Part shown: piece after piece, positions 45,783 through 55,292 of the stretch
Numbering within the stretch: position 1 is the stretch's first letter
Layout of the letters: each line of letters opens with the position of its first letter
From: Acidobacteriota bacterium
GTDB lineage: Bacteria; Acidobacteriota; Terriglobia; UBA7540
Direction: 5' to 3'
Length of the DNA: 64,000 nt
Assembly (NCBI GenBank): GCA_004298155.1
Contig: SCRD01000012.1
Coordinates: 372,001-436,000 of the forward strand
The notes under the pieces: generated by a model
What the model was told of the DNA's origin: nothing
Databases searched by the model: none
Seen by the model: the letters and a program-made list of their open reading frames with translations, nothing else
Translations under genes and position numbers: made by a program

Positions 45783-46248
45783 AATGAACCTCCCTTAGAT
45801 CATTTTCCTGAGCTTCCAGGATGCTTACGTCCCCGCCTGGTCGGATTGGCCGAGTATGGCGCTTTCGGGTAACGAAGCTAAGATTATAACATCTCTCCCT
45901 GGTTCATAGGACCACCCTTCCATAAGGGATTTCCGCAGGTCTCTCAAGACAAAGCCTCCCGGCTGCGGAGTTCTCAAAAATGCATCACGCCACGATCTCG
46001 GGGAACCTATGAACGAAAAGTCTGTATTAATTGCTGAAACTACATGTCAACCTGTGAGAGAATGATGGCAGTATAGGATTAGATGGAGATTTTCGGAGTG
46101 TTGACTCGAACTGAAGATGTTGCCTTTCTTTACCACGCCTAGGTTGGCCACACCGGCACTGAATAAGGGGGAAAAAGAATATTCCCCTGATCTCGGTAGA
46201 TCAACCCTGGTTATTTGAATGAAATACCTAAACCTGTGAGGAAAACGA
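45783..46248. other. Divergent intergenic region
   Basis: About 465 bases between the DegT gene (minus) and the RRM gene (plus). It should hold both promoters, but I see no hexamer pair good enough to call. The 200 bases before the RRM gene are AT-rich and could be a long 5' leader. Confidence 0.4.
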
Positions 46249-46617
46249 ATGAAGAACCTATTTGTGGGTAACCTTCCCTTTACCGCCACCGAAGATGAAC
46301 TCCGGGATATGTTCAGTGCGTTCGGGGAAGTTCAGCAAGTCCGGATCATGACTGACCGTGACACGGGCAAGTCTCGCGGCTTTGCGTTTGTGGAAATAGC
46401 AGATGACGATGCAGCCACAAAAGCTATTACAGAGCTTAACGGCAAAGAACTTGGCGGACGTGCGCTCACCATTAACGAAGCCAGGCCCAAGCCTGAACGC
46501 CGGGGCGGGGGCGGTTTCGGCGGTGGGGGCGGATTCGGCGGAAAACGCCGAGGGGGTGGCGGTGGTGGCCGCGGCGGGTCGCACGGGCCGCACTCTCCCC
46601 GGGAACCGCGTTGGTAA
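46249..46617 (+). CDS. Glycine-rich RNA-binding protein (RRM)
   Basis: A 122-residue RNA-binding protein. One RRM is visible: RNP-2 motif KNLFVGNLPF at the start and RNP-1 motif KSRGFAFVEI near residue 46, then GKELGGRALTINEARP. The C-terminal 40 residues are a glycine/arginine tail. Such small RRM proteins in cyanobacteria and other bacteria are often cold-induced RNA chaperones. GAGGAAAACGA precedes the ATG. Confidence 0.93.
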   Translation: MKNLFVGNLPFTATEDELRDMFSAFGEVQQVRIMTDRDTGKSRGFAFVEIADDDAATKAITELNGKELGGRALTINEARPKPERRGGGGFGGGGGFGGKRRGGGGGGRGGSHGPHSPREPRW

Positions 46618-46864
46618 GGCAACCACACTGTATTGGATCCAGCGCAAATCATATCAGTCGCCAGTCTTGAGCATGGCAATCGCTGGCCCCATAGGGAACC
46701 AGTTTGGGAATTATGGTGCTCGGAGTGCACGCGCGCTTCTTCTTGGTTTTTTGTCGCTCGTGCTTCAACCTTCGGGCACCACTCATCCCGGCTATGACGT
46801 ACGCTCTTCGAGCGTATTGCCGAGACGAATTAACAGGACGGGAAGTTTCGTCAAGGATAGAAGC

Positions 46865-46901
46865 TTGACGCATGGTCCTTTCGTACTCGTAAAATAGCTC
46901 T
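46865..46901 (+). promoter_or_regulatory. Possible promoter giving a leaderless TPR mRNA
   Basis: TTGACG (46865-46870) and TAAAAT (46890-46895) are separated by 19 bases, longer than ideal. The predicted transcript start coincides with the ATG at 46902, and no Shine-Dalgarno is present before it. Confidence 0.3.
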
Positions 46902-48311
46902 ATGAGGGTGAGTCGTATCCAACGGACTGTAGTGCTTTTTGTTCTTGGCGCAGCACCTTCACTGCTTCCTGGCAAGGCTCTGCCACCTTTACCGGAGCTT
47001 AAGACCACCGACCTTTTTCCGGCCGTAGTGAGGCAGGTGGATGAAGCCTATAAAACAGCGCGCGCTCATCCGATGGACGCGGCGGCCAACGCCAAGCTGG
47101 CCATGATCCTCGATTCCTACGAACAGTATTCTCTGGCCGAAGTCTGTTACCAGCGCGCCAATTTCCTCGACCCCCAATCCTTTGACTGGGCTTATGACCT
47201 GGGCTATGTCCTCTTCAAAGAGGGTCGGTACAGCCAGGCTATTGAAGCGTTGCGGGAGGCTCTCGCGCTCCGGCCCGACTATGTACCAGCAAAATTGAAG
47301 CTGGCTGACAGCTTGTTTGCAGCCGGGCAGCCGGAAGCTGCAGGCAAGCTTTATGAGGATGTCATCCAACAGAACTCCGGCAGTGCCGAGGCGTGGTACG
47401 GACTGGGCCGGGTCCAGGCTGCTCAAGGCGATGCCAAAGCGGCCGCAGTGTCACTTGCAAAAGCCTGCGAATTGGCGCCCCGATACGGCGCGGCGCAATT
47501 CGCGCTGGCAACCGCCTACCGGAAAATCGGAAAGACTGAACAGGCAACCGAACACTTCAAGCTCTACCAAGCCAACATGACCACTGTCCCACCGGCCGTC
47601 GACCCAGTCCGCGCCGCCGTGCAGGCCCTGGACCAAAGCGCCACCGCTTACTTGCGACGGGGGCTGGCCCTGGCTGATGCGGGCGATCTTCAGGGAGCCA
47701 TTCGGCAGCATCTGGAGGCGATAAAGGCCGACCCGAACGAGGTGCAGGGCTATATCAACCTGATCCAGCTCTATGCCCGCGTTGGCGATAACGACAAGGC
47801 GGTGGAAGCGTACCAGAAAGCCGTCTCGATCAACCCGAACCGCGCCGACTGTTATTACAATTACGGGGTGCTGATGTTTGATCTGCGGAAACTGCCGGAC
47901 GCCGAGCAGGCAATGAGAAAGGCCCTCCAAATCAACCCCTTTTACGCGGAAGCCCACGACAGCCTGGGATACCTGCTGGCCATGCAGGGCCATTTCAATG
48001 AAGCCCTCGACGAGTACAGCAAAGCAGTTGAGGAACGTCCCGATTTTCGGCTGGCGCGTTTTCACACCGGACAGATACTTGTGAGCCAAAGCAAATATCC
48101 GCAAGCCATTCAGGAATTTCTGAAGATCCTCTCTCCAGATGATGCCAGTACTCCGGGATACCTCTATGCTCTTGGCGCCACTTATGCGCGCGCTGGGGAC
48201 CGCCAGAACGCCCTCGCCTATATGCGTAAAGCACGGGATGAAGCGGCGGCACGCAATCAGGAACAATTGCTAACCAGCATCAAACGGGACATCTCCGATC
48301 TTGAAAAGTGA
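46902..48311 (+). CDS. Exported TPR-repeat protein
   Basis: A 469-residue protein with a short signal-like hydrophobic segment (RTVVLFVLGAAPSLLPGKAL) and then about ten tetratricopeptide repeats covering nearly the whole chain, for example GRYSQAIEALREALALRPDY, GDNDKAVEAYQKAVSINPNR and GHFNEALDEYSKAVEERPDF. TPR superhelices mediate protein-protein contacts. It lies 46 bases before an FG-GAP/UnbV gene, a pairing common in Acidobacteria, so the two probably work together outside the cytoplasm. The ATG has no ribosome site. Confidence 0.85.
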   Translation: MRVSRIQRTVVLFVLGAAPSLLPGKALPPLPELKTTDLFPAVVRQVDEAYKTARAHPMDAAANAKLAMILDSYEQYSLAEVCYQRANFLDPQSFDWAYDLGYVLFKEGRYSQAIEALREALALRPDYVPAKLKLADSLFAAGQPEAAGKLYEDVIQQNSGSAEAWYGLGRVQAAQGDAKAAAVSLAKACELAPRYGAAQFALATAYRKIGKTEQATEHFKLYQANMTTVPPAVDPVRAAVQALDQSATAYLRRGLALADAGDLQGAIRQHLEAIKADPNEVQGYINLIQLYARVGDNDKAVEAYQKAVSINPNRADCYYNYGVLMFDLRKLPDAEQAMRKALQINPFYAEAHDSLGYLLAMQGHFNEALDEYSKAVEERPDFRLARFHTGQILVSQSKYPQAIQEFLKILSPDDASTPGYLYALGATYARAGDRQNALAYMRKARDEAAARNQEQLLTSIKRDISDLEK

Positions 48312-48357
48312 TGATGCTCCATCTGCAGGGAGGCCGTGAAATTCAAATGGCAGAACG

Positions 48358-50100
48358 GTGCCGAAGGATAGCGAGGTTTCATTGACTCGACGCGACCTTT
48401 TACTGGCCGGTCTTGCTGCCTGCGCATGGCATCGTAACGCCCGCGCAGCCTTGCCCTTACCATCGGCGCGCCGGCCCATTTTCCGCGATGTGGCTCCGGA
48501 GACTGGCCTCAACTTCCACCACTTCAGCGGCGCCGCCGGCGATCTGTTGATGCCGGAAATCCTTGGGGCCGGCCTGGCATTGATCGATTATGACAATGAT
48601 GGCGACCTGGACATTTACCTGCTCCAGGGAACCATGCTCCAACCTGATAAGAAACCCTTGGCACCCCCTCCACCAGGCTGGAAGCCAGGGAACCGCCTGT
48701 TTCGAAATATGCTCTCTGAAACCGGCAAGCTGCAGTTTGTGGATGTCACGGAAAAGGCTGGCGTGGGAAACATCGGCTACGCCATGGGAGTCGCCGTCGG
48801 AGATTATGACAACGACGGTTATCAGGACATTTATGTCACTAACTTCGGCCCTAACGTTCTCTACCACAATAACGGTGATGGAACTTTTACAGACGTCACC
48901 GAGGAAGCCGGCGTGGGAGACCCTCGCTGGAGCACCAGTGCCGCCTGGGTTGATTACAATGGGGACGGCTTGCTTGACCTCTTGGTGTGCGATTATGTGG
49001 ACTTTACGGTGCGGGGCCACAAGAAATGTTATTCACCTTCCGGCCAGCCCGATTATTGTTCACCGATTGCATATCACGCCATTCCGTCGCGCTTGTTCCG
49101 CAATCTCGGCAACGGAAAATTTGAAGATGTCACCCAGGCCTCCGGCATTGGGTCCTCTTATGGACCGGGACTCGGTGTTATTTGCATGGACTTCAACGGC
49201 GACGGGTTGATCGATATCTATGTGGCAAACGATACGGCTGCGAACCTCCTCTGGCTCAACCAGGGCAATGGCACATTCAAAGAATCCGGTCTTGATTTGG
49301 GAGTTGCCCTCAGCGCAGATGGCCTGCCGAAGGCCGGCATGGGAATCACCGCAGATGACATTGACAATGACGGCCGCCTGGAGGTCCTGATCACCAATCT
49401 GAACCGGGAAGGGGTCACCCTGTTCCGGAGCGACGGAAAGGGAATGTACGACGATGATACCGCCCAATTCCGCCTGGCACAATCTACCTTCGGTTACACC
49501 GGTTACGGCGTCGGTTTTATTGATTACGACAACGACGGCCTGATGGATCTCTTCATCGCAAATGGAGCCATGACCATCATCGACTCCATGCAAAGCAACC
49601 CCAACCCTTACGCCCAGAAGAACCAACTGTTTCACAATGAAGGACCGGGCAATGGGTTTCGCGAAATCACTGATGGCGCCGAACCTTTCCTGCAGTTGAT
49701 TGAAGTGAGCCGCGGCGCAGCCTTCGGCGACATCGACAACGACGGCAACATCGATATCGTTATTACCAACGATGACGGCCCTGCCCGGCTCTTCCTGAAC
49801 CAAGGCCGCTCGGTAAACCACTGGCTGATAGTAAGACTGGAAGCTCCGAAGCTTAACCGCTTTGGCATGGGCGCCAGGGTTGGCGTATTCCGTCGCGATA
49901 TGCCTGCCCTCTGGCGTCACGCCCACACTGACGGCAGCATGTTGAGCGCCAGCGACGTTCGGGTGCACTTCGGGCTTGGGAAGAGTCCTAGGATTGAAGC
50001 AATTGTGGTCAACTGGCTGGATGGGAAAAAGGAAAAGTGGGAAAACGTCCGGGCCGACCGCATCATCACGCTACATCAGGGGACTGGACACGTCCTCTAG
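48358..50100 (+). CDS. FG-GAP/VCBS-repeat protein with ASPIC/UnbV C-terminus (CRTAC1-like)
   Basis: A 580-residue exported protein. TRRDLLLAGLAAC near the N-terminus is a twin-arginine-type signal. The chain is a beta-propeller of FG-GAP/VCBS repeats with calcium-binding DxDxDG loops: IDYDNDGDLDIYLLQG, GDYDNDGYQDIYVTN, DYNGDGLLDLLV, DFNGDGLIDIYVAND, and DYDNDGLMDLFIANG. The C-terminal ASPIC/UnbV domain is RLEAPKLNRFGMGARVGVF with VRVHFGLGKSPRIEAIVVNWLDG. Start is uncertain: GTG at 48358 or TTG at 48382, just before the twin arginine. Likely function: binding partner of the preceding TPR protein. Confidence 0.87.
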   Translation: MPKDSEVSLTRRDLLLAGLAACAWHRNARAALPLPSARRPIFRDVAPETGLNFHHFSGAAGDLLMPEILGAGLALIDYDNDGDLDIYLLQGTMLQPDKKPLAPPPPGWKPGNRLFRNMLSETGKLQFVDVTEKAGVGNIGYAMGVAVGDYDNDGYQDIYVTNFGPNVLYHNNGDGTFTDVTEEAGVGDPRWSTSAAWVDYNGDGLLDLLVCDYVDFTVRGHKKCYSPSGQPDYCSPIAYHAIPSRLFRNLGNGKFEDVTQASGIGSSYGPGLGVICMDFNGDGLIDIYVANDTAANLLWLNQGNGTFKESGLDLGVALSADGLPKAGMGITADDIDNDGRLEVLITNLNREGVTLFRSDGKGMYDDDTAQFRLAQSTFGYTGYGVGFIDYDNDGLMDLFIANGAMTIIDSMQSNPNPYAQKNQLFHNEGPGNGFREITDGAEPFLQLIEVSRGAAFGDIDNDGNIDIVITNDDGPARLFLNQGRSVNHWLIVRLEAPKLNRFGMGARVGVFRRDMPALWRHAHTDGSMLSASDVRVHFGLGKSPRIEAIVVNWLDGKKEKWENVRADRIITLHQGTGHVL

Positions 50101-50114
50101 AGCGGTACCCGGCA

Positions 50115-51155
50115 CTACAACTTTTTGACCGTGCCGCGCACCACTAGTTCCGTGGGGAGCGTTTTTTCAACAAAAGCCCTCTCCGAGCAACGAAGCCTCT
50201 CGAGCAGCGTTCTCAGGCAAATCTGCCCAATCTCTTCCTTCCTAACACGGACAGTTGTGAGTGGCGGGTCCATCAATAATGCTTCCTCACGGTCGTCAAA
50301 CCCAATCAGGCTAATGTCGGCAGGAACACGAACACCTCTGCGGCGAAATGACCGCCATAGCCCGAAGGCAACCTCATCGTTAACCGCAACCACGGCGGTT
50401 GGGCGATGGACCTGGTCCAGCACACGCCCTCCCGCCCACTCCCCATAATCCACAAAGTTAGGAGCCCGAGCTGTCGTAATGCATTGAGGAGCCACCGTGT
50501 GATCACGGCAGGCTTTCATAAATGCGTCAAAGCGAACCCTTACCCACGGGTAGCTGACGTCCCCGACAAACATGAGGTCGCGGTGCCCAAGCCCGATCAC
50601 GCTTTCCACCGCCTCCAACTCGCCCCTGAATCCGTCGTAGCCAACCTGATCAAAATATTTTTCCCCTTCAAAATCCACCAGGTTATTTCCGAACACAACA
50701 AAAGGAATCCGCATTTTCTGGATTCGCGTCAGGAAATTGGGATGGTTCGTTCCTGAAAGAATCAGGCCATCGAACAACCCTCGCTCCTCCAAGATAGAGG
50801 GTAGATTTATCTGCCACGGTACAGTCGTCGAGTCGTAATTGACACCCGCGAACAGCACGTGCTGCTTTAACTCTCGCGAACAGTCCTCTACGCCCTGCAA
50901 GATTCGAGCGTGGAAGGAATTCAGAAACATCCGATTGCTAAGCAGAAAGCACACGACCTCAGCGCGCCCCCGTTGGATCCGCCTTGCCTGGGCGTTTGGG
51001 CGAAAGCCCAGCTGGCGGATAGCAAGTGCCACGCGCTCCCGTGTTTCCAGCCTGACTTTGTTCCCGCCGTTCAGGACCCGTGAAACGGTTCCAATCCCTA
51101 CGCCGGCCTCCCGGGCAACATCACGAATCGTGGCTGCATTGTAGAGAGGATTCAT
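50115..51155 (-). CDS. LacI-family transcriptional regulator
   Basis: A 346-residue repressor. The N-terminal helix-turn-helix TIRDVAREAGVGIGTVSRVLNG with the hinge FRPNAQARRIQRG is followed by the periplasmic-binding-protein-like sugar domain (GLFDGLILSG, VVFGNNLVDFEG, VGYDGFRGELEAVE, ISLIGFDDREEALLMDPPLTTV). The frame extends to 51335, but the ATG at 51155 puts the DNA-binding domain where it normally starts. It is divergent from the Oar-like receptor gene, whose promoter carries a LacI-type palindrome, so local control of that gene is likely. The sugar effector is unknown. Confidence 0.92.
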   Translation of the reverse strand: MNPLYNAATIRDVAREAGVGIGTVSRVLNGGNKVRLETRERVALAIRQLGFRPNAQARRIQRGRAEVVCFLLSNRMFLNSFHARILQGVEDCSRELKQHVLFAGVNYDSTTVPWQINLPSILEERGLFDGLILSGTNHPNFLTRIQKMRIPFVVFGNNLVDFEGEKYFDQVGYDGFRGELEAVESVIGLGHRDLMFVGDVSYPWVRVRFDAFMKACRDHTVAPQCITTARAPNFVDYGEWAGGRVLDQVHRPTAVVAVNDEVAFGLWRSFRRRGVRVPADISLIGFDDREEALLMDPPLTTVRVRKEEIGQICLRTLLERLRCSERAFVEKTLPTELVVRGTVKKL

Positions 51156-51326
51156 ATTCAACTTGTCATATCTCCATAATGTCGCTTCAGCGCCCTCCGC
51201 ATTCATTGTCCCTTTTAAAGCGTTTGACCCATTTTGGTATGCGGCAGGTGTTGAAAGAGCTACCTTTACGCCAAATCCCCTTTCACCGCACGAGCGACGA
51301 TTCGGCTTGAGGTCATAAAATAATCC

Positions 51327-51369
51327 TTGACACACAGTTTGTCCAGTGCTATATCATGGAACCGTTTCC
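51327..51369 (+). promoter_or_regulatory. Promoter with overlapping LacI-type operator
   Basis: TTGACA (51327-51332), 17-base spacer, TATATC (51350-51355) is a good sigma70-type pair. GGAACCGTTTCC (51358-51369) contains AANCGNTT, the LacI-family core with a central CG. It overlaps the predicted start of transcription, where a bound repressor would block it. It faces the receptor gene at 51533. Confidence 0.65.
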
Positions 51370-51532
51370 GTCCTACTCGCGTCGGACCTCGGGGCTAAAC
51401 GCACATCTTTCGTGGCAGGTTGAGGCCTCGATTTGTGCTTGGAATACTTTTGTGCTTGATCTGGCCTCACAGCCTTTTGATCACTCGGGCCACACATCCG
51501 AAATGGTTTTTGTAAGGAGGGATTAAGATATC

Positions 51533-54500
51533 ATGACTGGCAACGACTGCATTCACTGCGCGCCTCTCAGTCGCTTCGCCCGCAGTGCAATTTTAGCAAC
51601 TATTGTTTTCTCAGTGGTCCTGGCAATTCCCATAACCGGCGCAGCCCAGGTTCTTTATGGAACCCTGGTCGGTAACGTCAAAGACCCCACCGGCGCTGTC
51701 GTCCCCGGGGCAACCGTTACGGTTACCCAGACAGAAACTGCCCTCACTCGCAAGGCGCAGACGGACTCACGCGGCGGGTACACAATTTCGACCCTTTCAG
51801 CCGGAACCTACATTGTCAAAATCGAAGCCAAAGGCTTTAAAACATTTGCCAAATCAGATGTGGCTGTGGTGATCAACTCAATCAGCCGCGTGGACGCAAC
51901 TCTTGAGATTGGTGCCGTAAGCCAGACGGTGGAGGTCAGCGCCAGCGCTGCGATGCTGCAGACCGACCGTGCGGATGTTCACCATGATTTGACGGCCAGC
52001 ACCCTCGAGCAAGTTCCACTGCCGCCGGGGAACAATTTCCAGTCTCTGATGCGGGTTATTCCAGGAGCCACCCCGCCAACCACAGCACACTCTATCCCGA
52101 CTAATCCGACGCGCGCCTTGGATTACCACGTGAATGGAACCAGCGATTATGGAAACACTGTCCGGATTGACGGCGTCACTCAGTACAACATCTGGGTCCC
52201 GGAGAATACCTCCTACATTCCATCATCGGACGCGATTCAGACCGTAAACGTCACAACGGCTAACTTCAATCCTGAACAGGGACTTGCTGGCGGATCAACG
52301 ACTAACGTGGAGATCAAGAGCGGGACCAACCAGATCCACGGGGATATTTATGAATACCATTTCGACAACAACACTGAGGCCCACAACTTTTTTGACCCTA
52401 ATAACAAAATCACTCGCAAGCCCAAGGATATTTTCAACCAGTTCGGGGCGAGCATCGGCGGGCCTATCAAGAAGGACAAACTGTTTTACTTCTCGAACGT
52501 CGAGTGGACGCGCCAGCGACAATTTGCTACACGGGTCTCTACAATCCCGACAACAGCCATGATGGCGGGAGATCTGCGAGGGAACGACCCGGCCAACGGG
52601 CTGGCACGCAACGCCGACATTGTCTATGACCCGACGACGGGCAACGCGAACGGAACAGGGCGAACGCAGATTTACGCCACCAACAATCCCAACGACCCCG
52701 CCCATTACAACTCCCTCTGCGCCAGCGCGCAGTGCTTCAATATGGTCCCCACCAGCCGAATCAGCCCCGCCGCGTCAAAGCTCCTTGCCCTCCTGCAGCA
52801 GGCGCCGGGGCGCTTCCTCCAGAGCGCCAGTACGGCCACCCCAAACGACAACTATCTTGCCGCCACCGACTTTGCATTCAACCGTTTCAGCACGGACGAC
52901 AAGATCAACTGGAACGCCACAGATAGATTCACCATGTACGGTCATATCGGCTATTTGAATTTCGACGACCTTGACCCTCAGCAATTCGGCGCAGTGGGCG
53001 GCACACAAATCAGTGGGTTCGGCGGCAATGAAGGGCATGGGTTCGGACACACCATCACTACCAGCATAACTGCGAATTATGTGGCCACTCCGAAGTTTGT
53101 TGTGGACGCCAATTTCGGGATCACACGCCAAGTTGTCAACTCGGAAATGCTTGACCTTAACAAAAACCAGGGGCTTGACGTTCTCGGCATCCCGGGGACC
53201 AACGGCACTAGAAAGTTCGAGGGGAGTTGGCCCCACTTCGGGATCAGCGGCTTTGACACGCTCGGTACAGACCATAATTTTATGCCGTATTTCCGCAACG
53301 ACCCTCAGTTCCTCTGGAGCGGAAATGCCAGTTGGATCCACAGCAATCATACGGTGCGATTCGGTGGGACTTTCTACATCCAGCGCCTACATCACCAGCA
53401 GCCGGAGTGGAACGCAGGCGGGTCTTCCTACGGCCCGCAGGGAGGGTTTGGTTTCGGATCAGGGCCCACCGCCTGCAAGAACTGCAACGGCGGGAAGGGG
53501 TCAAAAACCAACTCTTACAACGACTTCGGAACTTTCCTCATGGGCCTGGCCACCAACTATGGCAAGAACATTCAAATTCCTGATTACTTTGACACGGTCA
53601 CTCATGCTTATGAAGTGTATGGCGGGGACCAGTGGCAGGTTACCAATAAGCTGACAGCCAACCTGGGAGTCCGTTGGGAATACTACCCGATGCCCACTCG
53701 TGGCGGCAGCCGTGGCTTGGAGCGCTATGACTTCGCCAAGAACGCGATGATGCTCTGCGGTGTAGGCGATGTTCCCACTGACTGCGGAACCTCCGTGAGC
53801 AAGACCTTATTCGACCCGATTGTTGGTTTTGCTTATCGCGTAGCGCCCAGTTTCGTGGTCCGTGCCGGGTATGCTCTCACCAACGAACCTTACAACCTGG
53901 CGGACGACCTAAGGACGAACTTCCCGGTCATGATTCCTCTTTACGTCAGTGCGGACAACTATCAGGCGGCTACTGTGCTGAACTCGGTCGATCTGCAAAA
54001 CAGCCCCATCGGTTCGGCGTTGCCAGTCGGCATTCCTCTGCCGGCAACCCCGTGCCAGACCTGTACCGAAGATCCTATCCCCGGCAATGTTGCTTTGGGA
54101 ACCACCCAGAACGATCTGAAGCGCGGGTACATCCAGTCCTGGAACGTTACGCTTGAGAAAGAGCTGGCTCACGGCTGGCAGGCGCAGGCAGGTTATGTTG
54201 CCACGCGAACGATTCGCCAGCTCGGGTTCCAGGACCTGAACGTTGAAACGCCGATCGGCCCGGCGGGTTGCACGGTGGGCACGAATTGCGGCGGTCTCGC
54301 CAGCCTGCCATTCTTCTACAATTACGCCAGCGGTGGCTGCTCCAATGTCGCATCAACTGACCCTGGATGCCGGCGCGCATCGACCAACATCGTTGCGCCA
54401 ATCGGGAACATGCATTACGACTCTCTCCAGACCACTCTGAGACACCAGTTTGCTCATGGTTACCAGATCATGCTTGCGTACACATGGTCGAAGAATATCG

Positions 54501-55165
54501 GAATGGCGGGTGTGAACAACGAGAAAAGCCACCCCACGATCAACACTCCTGCATTTTATTTTCTCAATCGGGGCCTTGATCCGAATGACCGTCCCCGGAA
54601 CTTCCAGGCGTTATTTATAGGCCAATCGCCTTTTGGCGCCGGTAAACGATGGATGACGACTGGAATTGGATCCAAACTCCTGGGTGGGTGGCAGGTCAGT
54701 GGTATCCTTTCGAAGGTCTCAGGTAGCCTCTTTACAGTGACTGCCGGAGGGTCGTCATCGAACAATTTGAACGCGACGGTCGGTAACAGCCAGCGGCCCG
54801 ATCTGATAAAACCGTCCATCAACGTATTGAGCAATTATGGTCCGCACACCACCTGGTTTGACACCTCAGCCTTCGCAGCGGTATCCGACCTGAACCGCTT
54901 TGGCACCTCGGCATTCTATCCTCTGCACGGGCCCCCTTACTTCGACCTTGACTTCGCTCTTGCCAGGAACTTCAAACTATCTGAGCGCTTTGATCTTCAG
55001 TTCCGTGCCCAGTCGATCAACTTTACCAATACACCTCACTTCGGTAATCCGACCGGAGACTTCAACAGCAGCAATTTCGGCCGGGTCAACGGTTTGGCGA
55101 ACACGGGCCGCGACGGCGGAGTGGACGCACGACAATTCATCTTCACCGCCAGGCTTAGCTTTTAG
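51533..55165 (+). CDS. Oar-like TonB-dependent receptor
   Basis: A 1,210-residue outer-membrane receptor. Signal peptide (FSVVLAIPITGAAQ), carboxypeptidase-regulatory-like domain (GNVKDPTGAVVPGATVTVT, YTISTLSAGTYIVKIEAKGF), plug domain (NGTSDYGNTVRIDGVTQYNI, GGSTTNVEIKSGTNQIHGDI) and a large barrel ending in FTARLSF, whose C-terminal Phe is a typical outer-membrane insertion signal. It probably takes up an oligosaccharide, as the neighbours are a LacI regulator, a sugar porter and a glycosidase. AAGGAGGG precedes the ATG. It is followed by a good terminator. Confidence 0.93.
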   Translation: MTGNDCIHCAPLSRFARSAILATIVFSVVLAIPITGAAQVLYGTLVGNVKDPTGAVVPGATVTVTQTETALTRKAQTDSRGGYTISTLSAGTYIVKIEAKGFKTFAKSDVAVVINSISRVDATLEIGAVSQTVEVSASAAMLQTDRADVHHDLTASTLEQVPLPPGNNFQSLMRVIPGATPPTTAHSIPTNPTRALDYHVNGTSDYGNTVRIDGVTQYNIWVPENTSYIPSSDAIQTVNVTTANFNPEQGLAGGSTTNVEIKSGTNQIHGDIYEYHFDNNTEAHNFFDPNNKITRKPKDIFNQFGASIGGPIKKDKLFYFSNVEWTRQRQFATRVSTIPTTAMMAGDLRGNDPANGLARNADIVYDPTTGNANGTGRTQIYATNNPNDPAHYNSLCASAQCFNMVPTSRISPAASKLLALLQQAPGRFLQSASTATPNDNYLAATDFAFNRFSTDDKINWNATDRFTMYGHIGYLNFDDLDPQQFGAVGGTQISGFGGNEGHGFGHTITTSITANYVATPKFVVDANFGITRQVVNSEMLDLNKNQGLDVLGIPGTNGTRKFEGSWPHFGISGFDTLGTDHNFMPYFRNDPQFLWSGNASWIHSNHTVRFGGTFYIQRLHHQQPEWNAGGSSYGPQGGFGFGSGPTACKNCNGGKGSKTNSYNDFGTFLMGLATNYGKNIQIPDYFDTVTHAYEVYGGDQWQVTNKLTANLGVRWEYYPMPTRGGSRGLERYDFAKNAMMLCGVGDVPTDCGTSVSKTLFDPIVGFAYRVAPSFVVRAGYALTNEPYNLADDLRTNFPVMIPLYVSADNYQAATVLNSVDLQNSPIGSALPVGIPLPATPCQTCTEDPIPGNVALGTTQNDLKRGYIQSWNVTLEKELAHGWQAQAGYVATRTIRQLGFQDLNVETPIGPAGCTVGTNCGGLASLPFFYNYASGGCSNVASTDPGCRRASTNIVAPIGNMHYDSLQTTLRHQFAHGYQIMLAYTWSKNIGMAGVNNEKSHPTINTPAFYFLNRGLDPNDRPRNFQALFIGQSPFGAGKRWMTTGIGSKLLGGWQVSGILSKVSGSLFTVTAGGSSSNNLNATVGNSQRPDLIKPSINVLSNYGPHTTWFDTSAFAAVSDLNRFGTSAFYPLHGPPYFDLDFALARNFKLSERFDLQFRAQSINFTNTPHFGNPTGDFNSSNFGRVNGLANTGRDGGVDARQFIFTARLSF

Positions 55166-55193
55166 GTCAGGCCCGAAAACGCTGAGTACAACC

Positions 55194-55233
55194 AAGGGGG
55201 ACCAGTATCACGCCACAGGACGGTCCCCTTTTT
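55194..55233 (+). terminator. Intrinsic terminator after the receptor gene
   Basis: AAGGGGGACC (55194-55203) pairs with GGTCCCCTT (55222-55230) apart from one bulged G, and five T follow. It ends the plus-strand gene before the convergent MFS gene. Confidence 0.7.
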
Positions 55234-55292
55234 GTACTTCGCCTAATAGGTGCCCCAAACGACATCTGGCTCAGACGGTTGAGTGCCGAAAG

